Shown: positions 13,867 through 26,037 of the stretch, piece by piece | Layout: each line of letters starts with the position of its first letter | How positions within the stretch are numbered: position 1 is the first letter of the stretch | Source: Oreohelix idahoensis | Lineage: Eukaryota; Mollusca; Gastropoda; Stylommatophora; Oreohelicidae | DNA: 64,000 nt | Assembly: GCA_024509875.1 (NCBI GenBank) | Contig: JAMPIV010005809.1 | Coordinates: 310,001-374,000 of the forward strand | Direction: 5' to 3' | Translations under genes and position numbers: made by a program | The notes under the pieces: generated by a model | Seen by the model: only the letters and a program-made list of their open reading frames with translations | Database searches by the model: none | Told to the model about the DNA's origin: nothing

Positions 13867-13944
13867 GTTGTTCTTGTTATTTAACTAGGGCTGCTGAGCT
13901 TCTTGCTCTTTTGCAGCCAATACCAAGTTGAAGACTCCTTGGTA
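13867..13944 (+). repeat. Rep-A copy 2, left part, abutting ABCC exon g
   Basis: This starts with GTTATTTAACTAGGGCTGC and runs to GACTCCTTGGTAT, where the Penelope-like element is inserted. The copy continues at 15673. Its left edge touches the 5' side of ABCC exon g, where no usable splice acceptor can be recognised. Confidence 0.75.
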
Positions 13945-14155
13945 TGTTTGGCAACAATACTCTGGTCCTTTCCCCAGGATTTACCGCAGATATATCGATG
14001 ATGGCATAGGTCCCACAGATATGTCCAAGGCTGATTTATCCCGCTTCATCGACTTCGTCAACCACTTCCACCCGACCATCAAGTTCACCTCCCTCATCTC
14101 CACAGTATCTGTCAACTTTCTTGATTTTACTATTACTTTCACACCCTCTCTGAAG

Positions 14156-14306
14156 ACGGCGAGTATCTGCCTGAATGGATTGAGGTCACCTGTCAGCGTA
14201 CAGGGAAAATAGGATACTCACGTAAAATCAGTCTCAGGTTAGACATAATAACCTGAGATTTTGCCTCGAGTAATAGCATGCGTACGTTAATAAATAAAAA
14301 ATAAAA
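14156..14306 (+). mobile_element. SINE-T 3' part inside the Penelope-like element
   Basis: The sequence from GGCGAGTATCTGCCTGAATG to TGCCTCGAGTAATAGC plus an A-rich tail matches the 3' half of the SINE at 11937-12312. The Penelope reading frame is interrupted here, so this is a 5'-truncated SINE insertion. Confidence 0.7.
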
Positions 14307-15574
14307 TCTCACGCCCTTTGGCCTTAATACCTACAAGCCGACAGATGCCCACAGTTACCTTCTGTATACATCTTCTCATCCTCAGGCTTGTCGTGACTCC
14401 CTTCCATTTTCCCAACTTCTCCGCTTCTGCCGTTTGTGCCAAGACAACGATGACTTCCACTTCCGAGCCAATGAGATGTTGGATTTCTTCCGTAGCAGAC
14501 TTTACAAGGAACATGTTCTCACCTTCATCCTCCTATGTGTTCTCCCCATCTCCCTTAAAGAGTCCCTCAAACCCCACTACAAATCCACTTCGGATAGAGT
14601 CAAATTAATCTTGACCTATCACCCTCAGTACTGCAGTCAAACAGATCCTTTTCCGCCACTTACCCATCCTTCAAGCAGATTCTGTGACCCTAGAAGTATT
14701 TGGTGAGGCACTTTTGGTGGCATATAGACGCAACAAGAACCTAAAGGATCTTCTTGTTCACAGCTGTCTCCCAAAGGAGAATGCCACTCACTTTGGCACA
14801 CTACCCTGTGGTCGGACATGATGCACGATGTGCATCATCCAAACTCACAAGGTGTCTATTCCTAAGGCCACGTTCACCATCACCAGTAGCTTCACATGTG
14901 AGTCACACAATGTCATTTATACTATCATATGTAAACGTTGCAGCGAAACCTATATTGGCCAAACAGGCAAACGACTTGGGACAGATTCAGCCAGCACCTG
15001 AATGACATCTCTCAGCAAAAATCCACACCATTTGCCATACACTTTAATTGTCCTGACCACCATGGTCCCATCGACATCCATGTCACGGCGATCAGATCCT
15101 GCTCCTCTGACACTGCTAGCCGAGAACACCTTGTGCAACGTCTTATCCATTGTATGGGGTGTCTAAAACCAGCTGGTCTTAACACACTACACCTTTGTCT
15201 AAGGTCACACTTTCCACTCCTATTCTATTTTGACCCTTTCCACTCTTATTCAATTTGTCTATTTCTCCATCGCCCATAAATTAAAACAATTTTTTTATTT
15301 TTTATTAAATATTTATTTATCTCCCACTCATTCTGTCCTCCTCTATCTCCAGTCCTCATTATTATTACGTTTTGGTAGTTTCTTGTTCAGTTTCGTTTTT
15401 TAGCTTCTTTTTACATCCGGAAGCGGCAGTCATTTCCTTTTCGGGTGACGCACTCTCTCTTCGGCAGGCATGCTAGGTCTTAGCTGCCTTTAGTGAAGTA
15501 CCTATGTTTTATTTTTATATTTAATTAGATTTTTATGTGTCCTATCTAGCCCTCACTTTCTTTCTTTCCTTTCC

Positions 15575-15601
15575 CTAACAAAGGCCTTGTGGCCGCAAAG
15601 T
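15575..15601 (+). ncRNA. degenerate hammerhead-like hairpin of the Penelope-like element
   Basis: CTAACAA-AGGCC-TTGT-GGCC-GCAAAG has the layout of a hammerhead core (CUGANGA, stem II, GAAA) with several core bases changed. Its position near the 3' end of the Penelope-like element is where such motifs are known. The core changes argue that it is no longer active. Confidence 0.35.
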
Positions 15602-15672
15602 TGGCTATTTTCTTTGTCTTTTGTCCTCGTAAGACGAATCACCTTTTTTCAATTTTTTTTCATACCCATCTA

Positions 15673-15935
15673 TTATCTACACTGTAGATCTAGGCTTTTC
15701 CAGTGGCTTTTCTGCCATTCTGAAACATGCTGAGCTGAAGTCATGAGCTCCAGTTTCTCCAACTTGGCTTGCATTTAAAGGATCGTCACATCTGGTCCCA
15801 AGCTAGGAGTAAGAAGCGTGTGGCATACTGTGCATTCCCCGCCATCCAAGGGGGCTCTCCAACTATGCAGAGCTAAAATACTGTGCTCTGGTTCTGGGCT
15901 CCCCCAAGGAATTGTCACGTCCTTTCAGGTGGTAT
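15673..15935 (+). repeat. Rep-A copy 2, right part
   Basis: This resumes with TATTATCTACACTGTAGATC, the sequence that follows CTTGGTAT in the unbroken copy at 63004, and ends near GAATTGTCACGTCC. Left and right parts together show that the Penelope-like element was inserted into Rep-A. Confidence 0.75.
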
Positions 15936-15984
15936 AATTGTTATTCATTGTTATGAATTTAACTTAGTTCTCACTTTCTGATGT

Positions 15985-16052
15985 TGTTGGTTAACTAGGG
16001 TTACTGAGCTTGTCACTCTTGTGCAGCTAATGCCAAGTTCAAGAATTTTCAT
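15985..16052 (+). repeat. Rep-A 5' scrap
   Basis: TTGGTTAACTAGGGTTACTG and the following bases (GCCAAGTTCAAGA) are a diverged copy of the first ~70 bp of Rep-A. Sequence between here and 16250 is not recognised. Confidence 0.55.
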
Positions 16053-16249
16053 GGTTTCTGTAGCTGTTGAGAGGTGCTGTGTAAAGTGTTTGTGATTGTT
16101 GGGGTCTCTATCTATCTTCCTTTTCAGTCATTTCTGACTATAGGAGCATACCCCGAAACATAGTCTCGGTGGCACAAGGTTGGGCACTTGAATAAAGAGG
16201 TCAAGCTGTTGCCCATGCAGCATGCCTCTGCTGGTGCAATCAGAGGAAC

Positions 16250-16289
16250 GGCGCACGTTTCCTATTAGTGGGTGAACAATCCAACGCTT
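16250..16289 (-). pseudogene. 28S rRNA pseudogene, left part
   Basis: Antisense 28S rRNA: CACGTTTCCTATTAGTGGGT followed by GAACAATCCAACGCTT, near the 3' end of the large-subunit gene. It is separated from its continuation (18589 onward) by a LINE2 insertion. The last 12 bases AATCCAACGCTT (16278-16289) are the target-site duplication. Confidence 0.85.
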
Positions 16290-18588
16290 CATTTTTTTTT
16301 TTCTTTGGCTATCAGAAGGTGGTGATCTGATGCCACATCTGCTCCTCTATATACCTTTACATCCCGCAATGATGATCTAAACTTTTTGTTTATGCATATA
16401 TGATCAATCAATGAAACTCAAGAGATATGCAACAATGCAAAATTATAGACAACAATTTAATGTAGGACATCTAAGAAATCAAGAAACAAATTTGCGGTCA
16501 CAGTATCCAACAAATTCCAAGTGCTCCAACAGCTGGAAGATGTAGAGAATACAGAAGACTATTGGCAGCAAATCAAAACTGTATGGAATGAGACATGTGA
16601 AGAAATACTGGGGAAAAGGGAACGACAACAAAAAGCATGGATAACAACAGAAACCATCAATAAGATAAAAGACAGAAAAAACAAGAAAGCAGATTTAAAC
16701 ACAAGCAAAACTAGAAGCTCCAAAGCCAAGGCTCAAGAAGTGTACACAGAAGCAAACAAAGAAGTAAAAAGAAGTATCAAAAGAGACAAGAGGAAGTATA
16801 TTGAGGAGTTGGCAAGAGAGGCAGAAGATGCTGCAGCCAAAGGAAATATGAGAGAACTGTATAGCAGCACAAAGAAGCCAACAGGGAAATACAAGCAAAT
16901 AAGTTGCCTCATAAAAGACAAGAATGGGAAACTGCTCAGCATTATACAAGAGCAAATGAAGAGGTGGACAGAATATTTTGTGGACCTTCTCAATAGACCA
17001 GTTCCACAAAACCCCCCGGATATCCAGCCAGCAGAAGAAGAGCTACAAATTAACGGTGAAAGACCAACGAAGGAAGAAATAAAGAAAGCCATAAAGCTTC
17101 TAAGAGAGGGAAAAGCGTCTGGACCTGATGGCATTCCAGCAGAGGCCATAAAAGCAGATATCGACACAGCTACAGAGATGTTATATAAATTACTTGGTAA
17201 AGTCTGGGAAAAGGAAGAGATACCAGCAGAATGGAAGGAAAGATATCTGGTTAAGTTGATTAAGAAGGGAAATTCACATGAGTGCACAAATTATAGAGGA
17301 ATAATGTTACTATCAGTGCCAGGAAAAGTATTAAACAGGATTATCCTTGAGAGATTAAAAGAATCCATAGACAAGAAACTGAGAGATGAACAAGCAGGTT
17401 TTCGACAAAACAGATCATGTACAGACCAGATAGCCACTTTGAGAATAATAGTTGAACAAAGTCTGGAATGGAATTCACCACCATACATCGGATTTGTGGA
17501 CTACGAAAAGGCATTTGACAGTGTAGACAGAGAATCACTTTGGAAATTGATGAGGCATTATGGAGTTCCCCTGAAGATCATTAATTTAATAAAGAAAACA
17601 TATGAAGACATGACATGCAGAGTTCTTCATGAAGGACAGCTTACAGAACCGTTTGGGATAAGAACAGGAGTGTGACAGGGATGCCTCTTGTCTCCATTTC
17701 TTTTCTTACTAGCAATAGACTGTGTTATGAGATCATCGACAACACACAACAGAAATGGAATCCAGTGGACTCTGACTAAGCAGTTGGATGATCTGGATTT
17801 TGCTGATGACCTGGCTCTTCTGTCCCATAACCGTAATCAGATGCAGGACAAATTGAAAACACTCGATGAGAGGTCACAGCAACTGGGTCTGAAAATACAC
17901 AGGGAAAAGACAAAAATAATGAGAATAAATGCAGGTAATGATAACAGGGTTGATCTTGAAGAAACACAAATACAAGATGTAGAATCGTACACATATCTTG
18001 GCAGCAATATAGACAAAGTTGGAGGGACAGACAGTGATATCAAAATAAGAATACAAAAGGCAAGAGGAGCTTTCATTGCATTGGGAAATATATGGAGATC
18101 AAGAGAAATCGAATCCAACACAAAAATAAGAATCTTCAACTCAAATGTGAAGTCAGTCCTATTGTATGGCTCTGAGACATGGAGAACAACAAAGACAACA
18201 ACCAAAAAGCTACAGACTTTCATAAATGGATGCTTGCGTAGAATAGAAGGATTAAAATGGTATGACAAGGTTACCAACGTGGAACTGAGGACAAGAACTA
18301 GACAAGTGCCAGTGGAACAAGAGATGAGAAGAAGACGATGGTGATGGATAGGACACACACTTGGGAAACCTGTTGATAGCATTACAAGGCAGTTCTTGTT
18401 CTGGAACCCTCAGGGCAAGAGAGGCAGAGGTAGACCAAGAAGCACATGAAGAAGAGAGCTGGAAACAGAAGTGAAAATGATGAGGAAAACGTGGAAAGAA
18501 CTTGAGATGATGGCACGTGACAGGAGGACTTGGCATGTGTTTGTTGAAGGCCTATGCTTCTTTGGGAGTGGAGGGTTATGAATGAATG
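16290..18588 (+). mobile_element. LINE2 (RTE-like) with 5' inversion, inserted in 28S pseudogene
   Basis: The insertion is flanked by AATCCAACGCTT on both sides. From 16290 to about 16405 the endonuclease end (IDHICINKKFRSSLRDVK, ASDHHLLIAK) is on the minus strand. From about 16408 the element reads forward (MKLKRYATMQ), so the halves meet without loss, as in twin priming. The RT ORF 16521-17675 has GPDGIPAEA, FVDYEKAFDSVDRES and a TGA inside the GVRQG motif. Next come FADDLALLSHN (17794 on), LLYGSETWR and the RGRGRP tail. Further stops lie at 18342 and 18447. The 3' end is GAATGAATG repeats. Confidence 0.88.
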
Positions 18589-18990
18589 AATCCAACGCTT
18601 GGTGAATTCTGCTTCGCAATGACAGGAAGAGCCGACATCGAAGGATTAAAAAGCAATGTTGCTATGAACGCTTGGCTGCCACAAACCAGTTATCCCTGTG
18701 GTAACTTTTCTGACGCCTCTCGCTTAAAAGTCAAAAGGATCGACAGGCCATGCTTTCACGGTCTGTATTCTTCCTACTGAAAATCAAAATTAAGCGAGTT
18801 TTGCCCTTTTGCTCTATGCGAGATTTCCGTCCTCGCTGAGCTCGCCTTATGACACCTGCGTTACCTTTTGACAGATGTACCGCCCCAGTCAAACTCCCCG
18901 CCTGAAACTGTCTTCAGAGCAGATCACGGCCAACGGCGAGCGCTGGTTGCCACTTAATTCCGGAAGTGAGGGGCTTGTGCCCTGCTCTCT
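18589..18990 (-). pseudogene. 28S rRNA pseudogene, right part
   Basis: Antisense 28S: TTGGTGAATTCTGCTTCGCA, GAAGAGCCGACATCGAAGGA, CAGTTATCCCTGTGGTAACT, CACCTGCGTTACC and CCGCCCCAGTCAAACTCCCC. These are in the order of the gene's 3' third. Many changes and small gaps show it is not a working gene. Similarity fades near 18990. No 5.8S or 18S sequence is nearby, so it is a lone rDNA fragment in an intron. Confidence 0.85.
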
Positions 18991-19137
18991 GCTTGACTAT
19001 TTTGAAAATAATGCCATTTGTCCCTGATGAAGACCCTGTGGCTGTCACATAGGCATTTTCTTGGTCCTAGTATGGACATGTTACCGATTTCTGTTAGTCC
19101 TGCTGTTCATTTCAGGAGGCTGACTAATAACGATTAA

Positions 19138-19586
19138 CACTGTTTTTATGTTCTGCGGCTGACACTATTTTTATGTTTTGCTATTGACACTATTTTTATG
19201 TTCTGAGATTGACACTATTTTTATGTTCTGAGATTGACACTATTTTTATGTTCTGAGATTGACACTGCTTTTATGTTCTGAGATTGACACTATTTTTATG
19301 TTCTGAGATTGACACTGTTTTTATGTTCTGAGATTGACACTATTTTTATGTTCTGAGATTGACACTATTTTTATGTTTTGAGATGGACTCTGTTTTTATG
19401 TTCTGAGATTGACACTGCTTTTATGTTCTGAGATTGATACTGCTTCTATGTTCTGAGATTGGCTCTGTTTTTATGTTCTGAGATTGACACTGCTTTTATG
19501 TTCTGAGATTGACACTGTTTTTATGTTCTGAGATTGACACTGTTTTTATGTTCTGAGATTGACACTGTTTTTACGTTCTGAGCTAT
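19138..19586. repeat. 25-bp minisatellite
   Basis: About eighteen copies of TGACACTATTTTTATGTTCT plus GAGAT, in tandem, with scattered substitutions (TATT to TGTT or TGCT). No coding potential. Confidence 0.93.
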
Positions 19587-19786
19587 TCTAGATAATTGTT
19601 CACTGTTTTCATTCTCTTAATATGGCAAATTCATATTTTTACCTGCACCTCTAATTATTCATCTTGCCTTAATACTTCTCCTTAAGCAGCTGAAGCATAT
19701 CTGGAGCATAAACTATTGGAAAAATAGAGCTACATTTAAAGGCCCCCAAAAATATGGCACGTATAAATAGCTACGACAAGAATTAA

Positions 19787-20226
19787 TACAGTTGACATTC
19801 AAAAATCCGGCAACCTCCGGACCTGAGGAGTGCCGGATTGTTGAAAATGCCGGATTTTTTATGGTTATATATGCCGTATATATTTAACAGAAAATGACTA
19901 CCTGTACAGTCCTTTAAAGAAAGAAAAGTAAAAACTAAATGATCTGCGATCGACAACGCACGATGTTTACGTTTTACACCACTTCTTTTATTTGCTGAAT
20001 CCATAATGGGGCTATACAGCAGCAAATAAATGATAAATTGAGAAGGAATGAGCAGGAATGCCCGTTAACACGTGCAAGCAAGACCCAACAGCTGCACCAA
20101 AACATAGACGGCTCCAGAAAACAGTGGCGCGCCAACGTGGTAAATTAAAAAATGCGCTCTGAAATCCATGCCGGAAATCTGAAGGAACCGGATTATCGAT
20201 GGCCGGATTTTTTAATGTCAACTGTA
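19787..20226. mobile_element. Tigger/pogo-like MITE, 436 bp
   Basis: The element 19789-20224 starts CAGTTGACATTCAAAAATCC and ends with its near-perfect inverted complement (GGATTTTTTAATGTCAACTG), with TA on both sides. CAGTTGAC termini with a TA duplication are typical of pogo/Tigger elements. No transposase remains. Confidence 0.8.
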
Positions 20227-20429
20227 TTAACAAAGAGGAAGGTACTGCAGCTGTCCCGTTTATCTGCAAACCAAACAAACACTGAAGGAGTGTGTCGAGC
20301 AAATACATCTCCTGCAGAAGAGCTCAACAAAAAGTGACAACAGATGCCATACAACCTAAACAGAATGGCAAAATAAAAACTCATTTCTGACAACTGACCA
20401 CAGAGGTGAGAGATATAAAATGAAAACTT

Positions 20430-22463
20430 ACTTAGTCGTTACTTACTTACTTAGTCGTTCCGCTTCTACCGTGAGGTGTAGAGGTTTTGAAGAGAGAGAG
20501 CCAGACTATCCTATCGGCTGTCTTCCTCCTGGCCTCGTTCCATTCTAGTCCTCGGTCCTTCAAAGATTGTCTAATGTTGTCCTCCCAGCTGACTCTGGGT
20601 CGTCCTGGGGACGATCCCTGGCTCTTTGTTTCCCATGCTTGTCATGGTAGCCGATCTTCTCCCATTCTGCAGACATGGCCAAACCATCTTAGTTGGGACT
20701 GTTCTATTTGGGTCTGCAGCGGGTGGGATTTTAGGCCTTGACGTATCGTCTGGTTGCGGACCATGTCTCTTCTTGTTACTTCAACCACCTTCCTCAGATA
20801 CCTCATTTCTGAGGTTTGGATCTGGCTTTTGTGGGTTGTAGTCATTGCCCATGACTCACATCCATATGTCAAGACTGGGACATAGGTGGAGCGGTATACA
20901 GCCATCTTCGTTTTCTTACCAACCTCTCTTTTGCTGAGGAATCCTCGATTTATGGCCTGAAAAAGTCTCCCAGCTGCTGCTTTTCGAGTGGCCAACTCTT
21001 CTCTGATTCTTCCCTTTCGGTCTATAATAGCTCCAAGGTATTTAAAGTGGTCGACCTGCTCCAGGGCCTGTTCTCCCAGCTTAATCTGATGTCTTCTTTC
21101 TTCTCGTGATATCACCATGGATTTTGTTTTAGAGCTTATGACCATCCCTCTCTTCTCAAGCTCTTCCTTCCAGACTTGCAGGTTGGATTGGAGATGTGCC
21201 TCTGATTTAGCAATCAGGGCAACATCATCAGCAAATGCCAGCTCTGAAATACAGACCTGTCTCATCTTCCAGTACCCCACTGAATACTTTCTTGTTCTCT
21301 CCTTACATGCCTTGATGACATCATCCATAGGGAGTATGAAAAGATAAGGGGACAGGATATCACCTTGTCTTACACCAGTGGTGGTCCTGAACTCTTCTGA
21401 CTTATGGTTTGCTGTCCTCACATAATTTCTGCAAGACTTGTAGAAGCTCTGTATAGCATGAATCAGAGGTGCTGGAATGTTCTTCCTTGCCAAACAGTCC
21501 CAAAGTTTGCTCCAGGGGACCCTGTCAAACGCCTTTTCCAGATCTATGAAACAAAGATGGATCTTGCTCTTATACTCAAAGGCCTTTTCACTCAGCAGTC
21601 TGAGTGTGAAGATTAGGTCTTGAGTACATCAGTTTGCTCGGAATCCGCACTGGACCTCATCCAACTGTGGCTCAGCTAGGCGTCAGAGTCTCTGCTCTAG
21701 GATTCTGGAGTAGATTTTACCAGGGACACTGAGAAGGGATATGTCTTTATGGTTTCCACATTGTCGATTGTCACCCTTTTTGAAAATCGGTGTTATGATG
21801 GCAATCTCCCAATCCTTTGGTATGGTTTTGTTGCACCACGATGCCTGTAGGGCCCTTAAGAGTAATAGGTCGCCTGATGCTCCCATGTACTTAACCATTT
21901 CTGGTGTTATACCATCATGCCCTGCTGCTTTGCCCATCTTGATTTTCTCCAGTGCCGCCTTCAGTTCTTCCATCTTTATGTCATCTTCATCACCATTGGT
22001 TTTCTCTTCTGTGCTAGTGGTTATCATTTCTGATGCTTGACCTTTCTTACCATCAAGGAGTTCTGAGAAATATTCTTTCCATTTTTCCATTACTTCCTTC
22101 GGGGCAGTAAGCAATTTGCCTTGCTTGTCCTTTATAAATTTTAGAGGGCACTGTTTTTCCTTCCTCATGTTATTTAGGGTCTTATAGAACAATTTCTGGT
22201 TTTCTTGTGCATCTTTTTCTAGCTTTTCTCCAAATTCTTCCCAGGACTTCTGTTTTGCTGCTAGCACCTTGTTCTTTGCTTCTGTTCTGAGTGTCACATA
22301 TTCTCTATATTTCTCTATTTGTCCTGCTGTGTTTTTAGCTCCTAAATATTGTTTCTTCTCTCTTATTTTCTCTTTGACTTCCTCTGTCCACCAAGGTGTC
22401 CTCTTTCTCTTGTTCCAGTCGGACTTCACCACATGCTTCTGCAGCAGCTGTCTTTATGATGTC
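20430..22463 (-). mobile_element. LINE4, RT part and 3' end
   Basis: Minus-strand RT: 21683-22432 carries KMGKAAGHDGITPEM and LLSVPGKIYSRIL. After a short frame break, 20642-21493 carries TGVRQGDILSPYLF, LAFADDVALIAKS, YLGAIIDRKG, LTYGCESWAM and RWFGHVCRM. The 3' end has GTAA/CGACTAAGTAA short repeats. The 5' continuation is on the far sides of a solo LTR and a TTAA transposon (26038-26324 and 30609-30915). All pieces restore one ORF when the insertions are removed. Confidence 0.87.
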
Positions 22464-23862
22464 TGTCACGAAATGGATTTAAGTACAGAGTGTTGTCTGA
22501 GTGTGTAGACAAGACACTAGGTTGAGAAAGACTGAGACGATAGATTTGAAGAAAATGACAGTGAATGTGGATGATGAGGCTTATAGCTTCGAGGGTGAGA
22601 ACAGAGATTGACTCTCCCTCGCCACTCGTGACTTTGTTAGTAGCTAAAGACTCATCCCCTCTGACTACCAATAAAGGAGATAAGGTTACACTATAAGTCC
22701 ACAGACACACTATACAGACAACTATATATATCTCGTATAGTTGATAGAAAGACACTGATCCAGTATACAGTTATAGTTTTATTAAGCAAAATACAAAATA
22801 ATCAAATAACACAGATAAATAAATAACGTGCAAGGTTGCACAGACCTGGAAAACACAAGAATCAATTAAATTCACAGACACTAGAAAAAACAACCACTTT
22901 CACTCCTTCGTTCACCCTGCTGGGGACAAATATAGAATGATTAATGATTTTAACTAAAGTCTAATTGGTGGGGCATCAACTGTAGCCCCACTCTCTATTA
23001 CACTAATATTACTACTGTCACTGTTCTGCTGACACTGCCTGAAGACTGTCTACACAGCTTTCAAGCTCTTTCGGCGATCTACATGCCACAAAATATCATC
23101 ACTGGACTGCTACGCTAGTAGACTTTTATTAATCTATGTCTCAGAGGCTATCCTCTAAGGATAATATGAGACTCTACTGGTCCCCGATATATTTCACTCT
23201 CTCTCTCTCTACTTTCCTCCTTGCTTCAGTGTCTCTCTGACACTCTCGACATCTGCTGAGGTGGCGTCTTCGTTACGCCCCTTCTCTCGTTTGTTATTTT
23301 CAGAACAAGGAATGGCGACCCTGTCTCCTGGTTCTGACTACTGCGCTGATGACTTCTGAAATGATGACTCAGTACTTGACTTAGGCTGTAGAGGCTTCAC
23401 TGTTGGCAAAACTGATTTCACCTGCCCGGTTACCCCTCATTGGGTTTAGGGCCGTCGGTATTATTATGACCAAATTTTAACCGACAACACCAGGCCACGT
23501 GCCTTTGGTTAGGTGTGTGGATATGAGCTTAAAGCTCAGGATGTTAAGAAATCCTTTTACTGAAGACTGTATCGCTTCCAGCGAACTGCTCTCTCTGGTG
23601 CCAATGTACTTGGTGCCTGTAACCACTGCGTTACCAATGCTCTTTGCCTTTGGCGCTGCCTCAATTCTTCTTCTCCTGAGAAGACCGACTACCTTAGCCA
23701 GCTGTAAGGCAAAAATGGCACCCCGATCTGCTGGCTGTGAAAATTGCTGTGGACAAAAGAAATGCCACTAATGAACAACCACTTCAAATTTCTCTCATTT
23801 CTAACACATAACATGTAACCACCCAAACAAAGACCGCTCCACTCTATCCCCTACTCAACTAT

Positions 23863-23873
23863 GCACAACAATA

Positions 23874-23916
<43 letters not shown>

Positions 23917-24191
23917 CTTAACCAGCGGCACTTAGGCTTTCAGCCCTTCGGCCCAATGACATGTCATTGCGAGGCTGGGGAACCTGAGGACTTTCCTTCC
24001 AACCCGGTCAGGAGCTTCGCTCCTTCCCATCCACAGAGGGTTTATCACAGGAGCCGTTCAGGTTATTCAGTCAAATTTCCGGCCGTAAACATTTCTTCAA
24101 ACGCCGACTCCCGGGTTTGAACCATGAACACCTGGTCGCCAGTACAACGCCGAAGCCATTACACCAGCGCGGCTCCCGCACAACAATACAT
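23863..24191 (-). mobile_element. SINE-V copy in the solo LTR, with 14-bp TSD
   Basis: The insert 23877-24177 is flanked by GCACAACAATACAT. On the minus strand the head is tRNA-like (GGTGTAATGGCTTCGGCG as A box, ATGGTTCAAACCC as B box). The body carries TGACATGTCATTGGGCCGAA and the tail is poly-A (poly-T on plus). A near-identical copy is at 53419-53693. Confidence 0.87.
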
Positions 24192-25455
24192 AAATATTTC
24201 CTAACCACAGGTCAAACTACCGTACCCTTCAACACTGTCTGTCTAGGAAAATCCAGACGCGCTGACCTAAATCTTTTGTTATGCACGTCTAGCCACAGGT
24301 ATCAAAACATTTCAAACATGAGGGAAACCTCCTGTATTTAATACTAGGCCTACTTTCATTTTACAGGCGGTCTCAGGACTGTTCAATCGATTACACAATA
24401 TAAACTAGGAAAGATGAACTCCCGTCTCATAAATATTAATTACATCCCGCTATGTAATATAAATTCACTTATAAATTACATCTCTAGGTATATATATAAA
24501 TATATCCTCTAGAACTAATTAAATCCCATCTAGACCCACTACTACTGATACAAAAGGTTATAATATAAACACCGTAGATAAATACCCGAATTCCTGTACT
24601 CTCAATAATGTTAACTTCACCATTTCTCCGGGCTCCCTTACTGAAATAATACTCAAGTACATACAAGTACACCCGTGATTAAATTTTACCCCAATACGAT
24701 CATATATATATATATATCAAGTATCTTAAAATCCCATCTCCATAATATTTAAGTGCACAACCAATTTACGTACACAATAAAATAACGTACACAACTACTC
24801 AGCGTATTTACACTGCAATCATTATAATTAAATCGAGGTTACATATATCGGCCCTCGCCATTACAGTTATTGATATAACCTAAGGACTTAACCTTATTTA
24901 GGTAATTTCCAACCCTCGTTATACAATTGGTAGATATTGCTATTCATTCACATGAAATAATATAGGCGCACTTCTTAGTTTTATTATTATTTCTACCAGA
25001 TAGCAATTGATGGCACTACTGTTTAAGAAATTAACTAACACTTCCTGAAGAAAAATTACACTTTACAAAAGCAAAGATCTACAAACTATCTCCTACTTTA
25101 ATTTAACTAAACAACATACCCAGTTACCAAATATCTCTCATCAGAGCAAGTAGATAACGACGTCGATTTCACGGCTGTATATTTCTGCAGACAAAGAGAC
25201 CCGCTAATGAACTATGCACACGTATATATCATAAAACAGACCACGCTGACCTAGGCCCTACGTCATCACTGGCGTCCCTCTAAGACCAATGAAATCACTA
25301 CAAAAATTAACAACTGTGACCTCCACCAATTAGATTTGAAAGCAACCCATGAGTCATTTATGTTACAGCCCACGCATCCATATTATGTCAAAGTTAAATC
25401 ATGTTATACCGACCGCGTGCACAAAATTAACTTAACTTCGCTCTAACGTTTAAAA

Positions 25456-25735
25456 AAAAAAAAAAAAGGAACCCGTTACACGCCCATTGAGGCATATTGG
25501 GAATATGGTGTTAGGCCCATATTATCTGGACCGTTGGCACACTAGGGGTGATGTGGTCGGCATCACGCCGGCCACTTTAACCTTCCCAGAGTTGCTCTGG
25601 TACCCAATTGGGGCTGGGTCGACCCAGGAGCCGTTTGTGGCCTAAAAAAATCCCACCTCATCTGGGGATCGAACCATAGACCACTGCGCTAGGAAGCCAG
25701 TGCACTAACCACTATGCTACCGCAGGTGGGTGCTT
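25456..25735 (-). mobile_element. tRNA-derived SINE-C in the solo LTR
   Basis: On the minus strand: GCGGTAGCATAGTGGTTAGT (A box) and CTATGGTTCGATCCC (B box), then a body of about 200 bp ending at a homopolymer (A16 on plus at 25452). Target duplications are not clear by eye. Confidence 0.75.
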
Positions 25736-26037
25736 TATAACGTCAGCCAATATACCCTTCCTAAATATTACTCACACGCTTACTACAATAAAAGTTACCG
25801 CGATAAATTTTACAACGAAAAACCTGCGTGATCGCAATGAATTTATATATATGGAAAAGAAGACTGGTGCGGGTAAAAGTGAAACCTACAGTAATCCCTC
25901 AGAAACACAATTAATTACCAACAGAAGAAGACCAAACTCAAGTAGTTACAAGACAAAATTACAGATAGAAAAAGAATGGGTCTGTTGAAAAATAAGAATG
26001 GGCCTGTTGAAAAATAAAACCACAGTACTGCATCACA

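Larger units (their letters stand above)
13945..15672 (+). mobile_element. Penelope-like element (RT + GIY-YIG), degraded
   Basis: RT palm residues are visible at 13978-14010 (YRRYIDDGIG), followed by FIDFVNHFHPTIKF and VNFLDFTITF. A 5'-truncated SINE-T copy interrupts at about 14156-14306. Then come KPTDAHSYLLYTSSHP-type and LYKEHVLTF sequences in shifting frames. Downstream a GIY-YIG nuclease is recognisable at 14900-15040 (VIYTIICKRCSETYIGQTGK, LGDRFSQHLNDI). Penelope elements uniquely pair such an RT with this nuclease. Several frameshifts show it is dead. Confidence 0.85.
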
